DNA from: Streptomyces sp. NRRL S-350
GTDB lineage: Bacteria; Actinomycetota; Actinomycetes; Streptomycetales; Streptomycetaceae
Assembly: GCF_000719705.1 (NCBI RefSeq)
Contig: NZ_JOHO01000013.1
Span: forward strand, 1-64,000
DNA: 64,000 nucleotides
Reading direction: 5' to 3'
How positions within the stretch are numbered: position 1 is the first letter of the stretch; every line of letters starts with the position of its first letter. The notes beneath the pieces were generated by a model that ran no database searches, was not told where the DNA came from, and saw only the letters and a list, made by a program, of their open reading frames with translations. A program made the position numbers and the translations under genes. Below are positions 58,680 through 64,000 of this stretch, one piece after another.

Positions 58680-58911
58680 GGATCCCTCCCGGTGCTGACC
58701 TGCCACCACCCTACGCGGGCCAGCAGCGGTCGTCAGCCACTCAGACTGGCTGTTCGGACTGTTCGGCACCCCTGCCCAACAGCGACGGCCGGGAGGAGCC
58801 CGTCGAGCTCGGACCGCCCGAAGCGAGGGGGCACCAAGCCCTGTAGTGCTGGACGCCCGCTGTGCGGCGTACGGTGAAGACGTGGCCTTGGCCAGCCCAA
58901 GCCTGCCCGGC

Positions 58912-59427
58912 ATGGACCAGGCAGACGAGGCAGCTGTACGTCGGTGCGGGCACTGCAGCAAGCCGCTGCGAGCAGGCGTCCGCTCCGATGCGCTGTTCTG
59001 CGACCGGGCGTGCAAGGCAGCTCGCAGGCGGGAGCGCCAGCACCAGGCCGAGGCCGTCGCGATCGGCTTCGCCATCCTCGACGGGCGCAAGGCAGAGGTC
59101 GCGCGGGCCTGCCCGGTCTGCGGCAGGCGCTTCGTCCCAGGTCACGGGCACCGCCGCGATGCCGTCTACGACCGGCCGTCATGCCGTACAGCCGCGTGGC
59201 GCCGCCGTCGGCGCGAGCGGGTCCGCCAAGCCGTCTCCGATCAGCGGGTACATGGAGCCGTCAACATGACCGAGGTCATGAACGGGTCCAAGCCGCTGAG
59301 CAGCGAGAACGCGATGACTGCTGGTCGAGGACTCGCAGAAGGCCCCGGGGCCCACCCGGGTGCAGCCGTCACCGGCCCGGGCGGAGGTGAGTGTTTCTCC
59401 GGGAAACACTCACCTCCGCCCGGATGA
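58912..59427 (+). CDS. Double zinc-ribbon protein, 171 aa
   Basis: Two Cys4-type ribbons are clear: CGHCSKPLRAGVRSDALFCD (CxxC...CxxxC) and CPVCGRRFVPGHGHRRD followed by Cys near residue 94. Each is followed by an Arg-rich helix. Such proteins are common on Streptomyces mobile elements and probably bind DNA. The start may be ATG 58912 or GTG 58882. The last 16 codons run through a perfect 21-bp-arm hairpin that carries parS-like copy 5, and the stop lies just at its end. Confidence 0.75.
   Translation: MDQADEAAVRRCGHCSKPLRAGVRSDALFCDRACKAARRRERQHQAEAVAIGFAILDGRKAEVARACPVCGRRFVPGHGHRRDAVYDRPSCRTAAWRRRRRERVRQAVSDQRVHGAVNMTEVMNGSKPLSSENAMTAGRGLAEGPGAHPGAAVTGPGGGECFSGKHSPPPG
59377..59423. repeat. 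Long hairpin with parS-like palindrome, copy 5
   Basis: Two perfect 21-bp arms (59377-59397 and 59403-59423) flank a 5-nt loop. The centre is TGTTTCTCCGGGAAACA (59392-59408), one base from the parS-like consensus. It overlaps the 3' end of a gene and may double as its terminator. Confidence 0.75.
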
Positions 59428-59506
59428 GGTCTCGATCAACGTTCCTCGCCCCGGCCGTACCTCGGCCTGGGCGGGCAGAGATCAGCCAGCCAGGCGCACC
59501 AGTGCC

Positions 59507-60505
59507 CTAGTGGCGGACCAGTTTCACCGGCCGGTTGGTGATCGTCACCAACCGGTCGAGGTCGTAGTACGTCGCTCGCAGCCGGTGGTCCGAGATCGCG
59601 TCGGCTTCCTCGCTCACCACGAGCTCGGCGCCAGCCACGGCAGGCAGCAGCTCCTCGGTGATGTACGTCCGGTCGATCGCCGACAGGCCGCCGGGAGGCA
59701 GGTCCTCCTCAGGGACGACCTGGCGCTCCTTGTCGGGGCCGTGGCCGGAGGTCGCCCCGTCCGCGCCGGCGCACCCGAGGTGCTGCGCGGCGTAGCCGTG
59801 GACGTACACCCAGCCGTGGCGGGTCAGCATCTCGTCGGCCTGGGTGTCGGCCACCCACTGGCCGGCGGCGTCCTTCACCGATCGGTTGCCCGCGTAGTTG
59901 CGGTCGGCGATGCCGTCCATCGACAGCGGCGCCCGGCCGACGACCCAAGCGTTGAAGTCCGCGTCGACGTGGCCCAAGCGCTGGTCTTTCACCGCGACGC
60001 CCGCCCAGAACCGGGCCTCGGCGAGCCTGAAGTCGGGGTTCCAGTAGCAGGCGTGGTCGCAGCCGAAGAAGATCTGCCGCGCGCTCAGGTTCCCGTCACG
60101 GTCGCGCACCCGGGTGGGGACGACCACCGGCGGGTGCCAGAGCCCCGTCCAGTGCTGCTCCCACTCCATGTCCGGGACGAGCGGCCCGTCGGGGTCGATG
60201 AAGAGGCCGTTGCCGTTGCGGACCCTGCTGTCCTCCTCGCTGACGCCCGGCGGCGAGGCCGGCGCGAAGTACAGCATCCCAAGCTCCTTGGCGATCTCCT
60301 CGCCCTGGCCGGGCTGCACCTCGTTGAGGCTGATCACCGCGGCCTTGCGGCCGCCGTCCTGCGCCCGGCGCTTCAAGTACGCCAGGGCCTCGGCCATCTT
60401 CCAGCCGTGCTGGACGTTCCAGTGCAGCACCTCCACCAGCTCGCCCGGGTCGTCGCTGGCCAGGGCCTTCCCCCCACTGCTCACGTTGCCCTCCTGCTGC
60501 TCCAT
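59507..60505 (-). CDS. Endonuclease/exonuclease/phosphatase-family protein, 332 aa
   Basis: EEP motifs are present: EVLHWNVQHGWKM (Asn), SLNEVQPG (Glu), DADFNAW (in place of GDFN) and the C-terminal AISDHRLRAT (Asp-His). It is longer than typical members, with a middle insertion (about 130-190). The family hydrolyses phosphate esters using Mg. It shares the WNVQH start with the EEP protein at 37508, so the two may be distant paralogues. ATG 60505 is given; an in-frame GTG 60613 would extend it. Confidence 0.83.
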   Translation of the reverse strand: MEQQEGNVSSGGKALASDDPGELVEVLHWNVQHGWKMAEALAYLKRRAQDGGRKAAVISLNEVQPGQGEEIAKELGMLYFAPASPPGVSEEDSRVRNGNGLFIDPDGPLVPDMEWEQHWTGLWHPPVVVPTRVRDRDGNLSARQIFFGCDHACYWNPDFRLAEARFWAGVAVKDQRLGHVDADFNAWVVGRAPLSMDGIADRNYAGNRSVKDAAGQWVADTQADEMLTRHGWVYVHGYAAQHLGCAGADGATSGHGPDKERQVVPEEDLPPGGLSAIDRTYITEELLPAVAGAELVVSEEADAISDHRLRATYYDLDRLVTITNRPVKLVRH

Positions 60506-60707
60506 CCCGGGTCGCCCCCGCACCCCGGGATCCCTTTGGTCACGGAGATCGTCCCAGGACGGCACAAGGCGTGACGGCTCTTCAGGGAAATCCGTCGCCG
60601 CGAAGAGACGCACGCAGCTGTCGATTCGGTGCCTGGACGACCGTCAGCACGGATGAGGCCGAGACGGGCGGATGGCGCCTTCCCCCCGGGATTGGGCCTG
60701 CTGGGCT

Positions 60708-60962
60708 CTACCGACGCCGCGCGCGCTGGGCGATGAGGAGCCGGTTCAGACTGAGCGGCAGCAGCCACTGGTCGGCGGCCGCGGTGCTGCCGGTGAGCTG
60801 GCCGCCGGGCATGAGCTTGGGCTCGCGCAGGATGAGGCGGTAGGACCCGCGGCTGGGAGGGAACCCGTACTCGAGGTAGAGCGCGGTTCCGGCGCTCAGC
60901 GCGTCGGCGACCGTGCAGGCGATGGCGCCGAGGAACGGGGCGGCCTGACTGGCGCGCGGCAC
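60708..60962 (-). CDS. Small unknown protein, 84 aa
   Basis: A short frame lies nine bases after the stop of the winged-helix gene at 60971. It codes a mixed protein with a Arg-Gly-Ser-Tyr-Arg-Leu-Ile-Leu-Arg-Glu strand and a basic C-terminus. GTG 60962 has no clear ribosome site. Support is operon position and codon bias only. Confidence 0.5.
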   Translation of the reverse strand: MPRASQAAPFLGAIACTVADALSAGTALYLEYGFPPSRGSYRLILREPKLMPGGQLTGSTAAADQWLLPLSLNRLLIAQRARRR

Positions 60963-60970
60963 CCGGTCGG

Positions 60971-61345
60971 CTAGCTGACGGCCGCCAAGTGTCGCTTCGT
61001 CGGCGGCTGTGCCGCGATCGGGGGCAGCTCGCCGTCCGCGATCTGCTGGAGCGCGTCGCTGATCGCTGTCTCCATGTCGTTCTCGGTCTCGTAGCCGGCC
61101 ACCAGAGGGTGCAGCGTGTACTTGTACCGGGTGGTGCGCAGGACGATGTTCAGTTCGCAGAGCCTGCGCATGGCCCTGGAGAGCACGCTCGGGCTGGTCT
61201 TCAGGGTGGCGGCCAGCTCCTGCTGGGACTCGGGGATCGCGCCGCCAGCCTGCTGGACCTCGGTCAGGAGGTCGAAGAGGTTGCGGGCCGAGATGGGCAG
61301 CCCGAGGGTCCGGATATGCCCGAGCACCTCAGTCCTCATGATCAT
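60971..61345 (-). CDS. Winged-helix protein, MarR/Rep-like, 124 aa
   Basis: The body is a winged helix: FDLLTEVQQAGGAIPESQQE, LAATLKTSPSVLSRAMRRLC (recognition helix), then a wing with RTTRYKYTLHP. It starts ATG 61345, overlapping the stop of another winged-helix gene (ATGA). Such small paired winged-helix proteins occur as replication or copy-control proteins of Streptomyces plasmids as well as regulators. Which role applies here is not settled by sequence. Confidence 0.8.
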   Translation of the reverse strand: MIMRTEVLGHIRTLGLPISARNLFDLLTEVQQAGGAIPESQQELAATLKTSPSVLSRAMRRLCELNIVLRTTRYKYTLHPLVAGYETENDMETAISDALQQIADGELPPIAAQPPTKRHLAAVS

Positions 61346-61974
61346 GGCTTCTGCTCCTTCTTCGCCCGGGGCTTTCGGGGCTTCGGCGTCGGCACCACCA
61401 GGTCCGGGAAGTCTCCCGGGCCCAACCGCATCAGCATCGCAGTATCAAGCATCTCCTGCTGAGCATCTCCGTTCCCCTTGAAGCACAGGGTCGGATTGAC
61501 CTGGTACACCGTCCGGTCCTTCTTGTCGCGGCGGATCATGTGCCAGTTTTCAATCCTCGTGAGCGCGGCCGACACGTTGGTCCTGGGCAGTGCGAGGAAG
61601 TTGGCGATCGTCTGCTGAGTCTTGATGACCAGGATGCCTTCCTCCTGCTCCCCCATGCAGTACAGCAGAACTGCGACCTCGGTAGGGGTCATGCCCTTCG
61701 CCGCGATGACTGGGGCCAGCACCTGGCTCAGGAACGCGTTCGAGACGACTGACCACCCGCGCTTGCCCATCATCTTGTGAGGGGCACGCGGCTTGGCGTA
61801 CTCGAACTCGGTGACGACCCGCACGGGCCGCTTCTCGCGGGGGAGGTGCTCGCGCGTGGTTGAGGCTACGGCCTGCGCGAGCAGGGACTCCAGGCTCGGC
61901 CGCTCCCTGGCTGGGGACGACTTCGGCTTGGCAGGCTGCGGCTCTGGTGAGCTCTGGGCGGCGGAACGGGGCAT
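61342..61974 (-). CDS. Winged-helix protein, possible replication initiator or regulator, 210 aa
   Basis: After a Pro/Ser-rich, basic N-terminus (about 1-45), a winged helix spans about residues 85-160: MTPTEVAVLLYCMGEQEEG, TQQTIANFLALPRTNVSAAL, then TRIENWHMIRRDKKDRTVYQ (wing). The C-terminus is Lys/Pro rich. Four GTCGTG-N4-CACGAC palindromes lie upstream (62072-62465), as expected for an operator set or an origin with iterons. ATG 61974 is chosen by frame. Confidence 0.8.
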   Translation of the reverse strand: MPRSAAQSSPEPQPAKPKSSPARERPSLESLLAQAVASTTREHLPREKRPVRVVTEFEYAKPRAPHKMMGKRGWSVVSNAFLSQVLAPVIAAKGMTPTEVAVLLYCMGEQEEGILVIKTQQTIANFLALPRTNVSAALTRIENWHMIRRDKKDRTVYQVNPTLCFKGNGDAQQEMLDTAMLMRLGPGDFPDLVVPTPKPRKPRAKKEQKP

Positions 61975-62071
61975 GAGGCGGCCTTTCACAGCGCGGATGA
62001 TCCGCAACTTAGCGTGACTTGCCTGCCAAGTACAGTCGACTTGCCCGTAGCGGCGAGTCGGACTACGAGGC

Positions 62072-62465
62072 GTCGTGGCAACACGACACTTCCAGCCCCT
62101 AGTTGCCAGAACAGGCAAGTCGGTGTCGTGAAATCACGACACCCCCTCCCGATCTCCCGCCACTCTGAGTGGGCGGCTCAGACGTGATGCATACATGCCA
62201 GGCGTGCCGTGCGCCCGTCTGTCGTGATTTCACGACAGCGAGTTCGGCGTTTCCGCAGGTCACAAGCACTATGGAGGGGAATCCCTCTTTTCCTTATGTC
62301 CGGGTCGAAAGGGGCCCCGAGGCGGTATGACCGGCAGCGGAGTGGGGATGCTTCCCATGCGAGTGTCGCCCGATGCACCTCGGAGTTGCCTGTAGAAGCA
62401 ACTCGGGGCGCGAAGTGTTGATGTCGGCACGACACTCCGGCGCTGAAGTGTCGTGATTCCGCGAC
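62072..62465. repeat. GTCGTG-N4-CACGAC palindrome cluster
   Basis: Sites at 62072-62087, 62125-62140 and 62221-62236 are perfect inverted repeats around GCAA, AAAT and ATTT; 62450-62465 has one arm mismatch (CGCGAC). A half-site CACGAC lies at 62428-62433. The second site extends to a 9-bp arm. Confidence 0.8.
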
Positions 62466-63245
62466 GGTGCTTTCGGCGTTCTTGCAGGTCAGAGCTGCGG
62501 GAAGCTGCTGGCTCTCTTTTCCACATAAACGCGCGCGGGCGCGCCCGCGCGAGCCACCGCGTCACCTGCCGCTTCCGCAGCCCTGGTTGCTCCTTGCGCC
62601 GAACGGCAACCAAGCAGCTGGCTGGACTTACCCCGCCGATCACGGAGGTCCGGCTGCCGCCGGACCCGGGCCCCAAGGGGCCCTCTCCGCGCTCATTCGG
62701 CAGGATGGCGGGCATCCGTGCTCCTGAGCCGGTACCGGCGCTTCTCGAGTGTGTCCTGGCCCTCACTGACGGCCCTCCCTCTGCAGGCTGCTCGCGGACT
62801 GTGTACTTCTCATCGGCTCGATCTGACGGCAACCCAAGACCGGTCATCGGCAGGCGCCGCGGATGGTCCAGCCGGACGGACGATGGTCCCGCCCGAACAG
62901 GCGCGAGCCACTTTGTCGATGGGCGGGGGCCAGGTCGGGCCGGCCACGGCCCGACCGGTGAGGTGGCGGGCCGATGGCGGGGCCGGCCACGGCCCTGCCA
63001 TCGGAGCCGGCGGCTCAGGCCCTCGACCGGGGGCTGGTCCAGCGCAGCCAAGGCGCTGGCCACGGGTGCGGGGGCGGAGCACGCCGCGACCAGCCACCCA
63101 CGATGCCGCGGCCCGCGTCGGTCCGCAGTTGCCGCCCGGCCCCGGTGAGAGGCAAGGCCCCACGGTCCGCACAGGTCACGCCAGACAGGCGGAGGCTTCA
63201 GCGCGCCCAGGTGACAACCCGAAGAGCTGGAAGCAAGAAAAAAAC

Positions 63246-63274
63246 TAGATGAACACGCGCCTAGGCGCTAAATT
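63246..63274 (+). promoter_or_regulatory. Promoter G with palindromic operator
   Basis: TAAATT (63269-63274) is a good -10; the -35 (63246-63251, TAGATG) is weak. The 18-bp operator position holds CACGCGCCTAGGCGCTAA (63254-63271), with CGCCTAGGCG perfectly symmetric. It drives the genes from 63321. Confidence 0.7.
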
Positions 63275-63320
63275 GGATGCATCAAGCATCTTCGACGCAT
63301 GCGACAACACCGAGGACACC

Positions 63321-63542
63321 ATGGACATCACCGTCAAGGACCTGGCCGATGAACTAGGCCTTCGCATCAGCGAGATATCAGTCCACGTCTCCGCCCTGTG
63401 CCGCGAGCAAGAACGCGAGCAGGTCGTCCGTGAGGCCTGCTCAAGCAACGGGCCCACGCTCCTCCATGGCAAGGCTGCTGACGAGATCCGCACCCGAGTT
63501 CGCGCCCTCGCCGAATCGCCCAGGCTCACCCCGTTCGCCTGA
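63321..63542 (+). CDS. Small HTH-like protein, 73 aa
   Basis: The N-terminal DITVKDLADELGLRISEISV looks like a short helix-turn-helix (residues about 2-22). The rest is helical with a Cys pair and an Arg-rich middle. It is the first gene after promoter G. ATG 63321 follows GAGGACA. It is a second candidate for a factor acting on the CCTAGG operators, because it lies directly under one. Confidence 0.7.
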   Translation: MDITVKDLADELGLRISEISVHVSALCREQEREQVVREACSSNGPTLLHGKAADEIRTRVRALAESPRLTPFA

Positions 63543-63583
63543 ACCGCCTACAGCACCTCTCCGTGCCTCACAGAGGAACAAGC

Positions 63584-64000
63584 GTGAACGTCGCACTCGC
63601 TACCCCCACCACCGACATCCGACTTCGCTCAGCGACCGTCGCCGACAAGGACGCTGTCGCCGAGCTGGTCTCCCTGGTCGATCTTCACCAACCGGCCGAC
63701 AAGGTGTCCGCTGTTCTCGACGGCATGCAGCAGGCTCTCCAAGCCACCGAAGGCGAAGCACTGTCGCACAGCCGAGTCAGCTTCCTGATCGCCGAGGGAC
63801 CTGACGGCCAGCAAGTCGGCCTTGCGGTCTGCGGACTGGCCAAATGGATGACGGAGGCACCCCGAGTCCTCCGGCATCAACTCATCCGCCGATTCGCGAC
63901 GGTCCAGGTCCTGGCCGTCCGTCCGGATTCGAGGCAGCAGGGCATCGCACGTGCTCTGCTGCAGCAGACTGAACAAAGCTTCCGCGAGGCCGGATACCAG
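63584..64000 (+). CDS. GNAT-family acetyltransferase, partial (first 139 aa)
   Basis: The frame opens at GTG 63584 after AGAGGA and is still open at the window end. Motif A of GNAT enzymes is complete: TVQVLAVRPDSRQQGIARAL, with the Gln-x-x-Gly-Ile-Ala loop that binds acetyl-CoA. The N-terminal IRLRSATVADKDAVAELV is the usual first strand and helix. It is the second gene of the promoter-G unit. The C-terminus lies beyond the window. Confidence 0.85.
   Translation, partial: MNVALATPTTDIRLRSATVADKDAVAELVSLVDLHQPADKVSAVLDGMQQALQATEGEALSHSRVSFLIAEGPDGQQVGLAVCGLAKWMTEAPRVLRHQLIRRFATVQVLAVRPDSRQQGIARALLQQTEQSFREAGYQ

Larger units (their letters stand above)
61975..63320. other. Long non-coding region
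   Basis: No credible gene is found in 1.35 kb. The left part holds four GTCGTG/CACGAC palindromes. The right part has a repeated 15-bp GC block (GGCCGGCCACGGCCC at about 62938-62952 and 62981-62995) and ends with promoter G. It is the best place in the window for an origin of replication. Confidence 0.55.

Noticed and set aside
62269..63252. Several frames of 90-264 codons on both strands
   Set aside because: They are Arg/Pro/Gly-rich, lack ribosome sites and overlap repeats; they look like chance frames in GC-rich non-coding DNA.
1..64000. CRISPR array, tRNA, rRNA, transposase or telomere-like terminal repeats
   Set aside because: I scanned for regular spacer-repeat units, tRNA T-loop and acceptor patterns, DDE or serine recombinase motifs and terminal palindromes and found none I could support.

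Overview
The window looks like accessory DNA of a high-GC actinomycete, almost certainly Streptomyces or a close relative. The evidence is the third-position GC bias of every credible gene, the many GTG starts and 4-base GTGA/ATGA overlaps, an actinobacterial-type integration host factor, an XRE/DUF5753 plus DUF397 cassette, a partial conservon, and a TraB/FtsK-type conjugation translocase next to an SpdB-like membrane protein. No ribosomal, tRNA or other housekeeping genes are visible. I infer a large conjugative plasmid or integrative conjugative element rather than chromosome core. No rRNA, tRNA, CRISPR array, insertion sequence or telomere was seen.

Layout. 1-8.0 kb (+): four promoter-led transcription units of mostly small unknown proteins, ending with a degenerate 6-pyruvoyl-tetrahydropterin-synthase-like protein and including a YdbS/YdbT-type PH-domain membrane pair. 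8.3-14.6 kb: an ATP-dependent DNA ligase, zinc-motif proteins and a frameshifted gene. 14.6-20.1 kb (-): one long, tightly overlapped operon with a tandem-HNH protein. 20.2-22.0 kb (+): a small membrane peptide and a PD-(D/E)XK nuclease-like protein. 22.0-24.9 kb (-): a second operon of small proteins. 25.0-28.1 kb: an HTH protein, several unknowns and an IHF paralogue. 28.4-34.3 kb (-): the conjugation module. 34.4-37.5 kb: an orphan Phd-like antitoxin and decaying gene fragments around a TmrB-like nucleotide-binding protein. 37.5-49.3 kb (mostly -): a compact enzyme cluster (LuxR-type regulator, GNAT, AdoHcy-hydrolase-like, methyltransferase, phosphoribosyltransferase, HAD phosphatase, B12-type radical SAM, nucleotidyltransferase, aldo/keto reductase, EEP phosphatase). 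49.3-56.1 kb: GH15 enzyme, partial conservon, RsbW-like kinase and XRE/DUF397 genes. 56.3-61.9 kb: unknowns, a toxin-antitoxin-like pair, a second EEP protein and two winged-helix proteins that may belong to a replication region. 62.0-63.2 kb is intergenic with palindromic repeats; 63.3-64 kb starts a new unit cut by the window end.

The most interesting signals are not genes. (1) Seven sites across 63 kb carry an 18-bp palindrome centred on CCTAGG inside the 17-bp spacer of a sigma-70-type promoter, six of them with good -35 boxes; they head the small-gene operons on both strands and imply one shared regulator. (2) Eight intergenic hairpins in the same operons keep an invariant 9-nt loop, ACCCGAACC in the transcript, while the stems vary with compensating bases. 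(3) A parS-like 17-bp palindrome, TGTTTCCCNGGGAAACA, occurs five times. (4) About twenty copies of CGTGCGG are packed into the SpdB-like gene, in several reading frames, with strand polarity reversing near 33,296. This could be the DNA recognition zone of the TraB-like translocase. (5) Four promoters place ATG about six bases after the -10 box, suggesting leaderless upstream reading frames.
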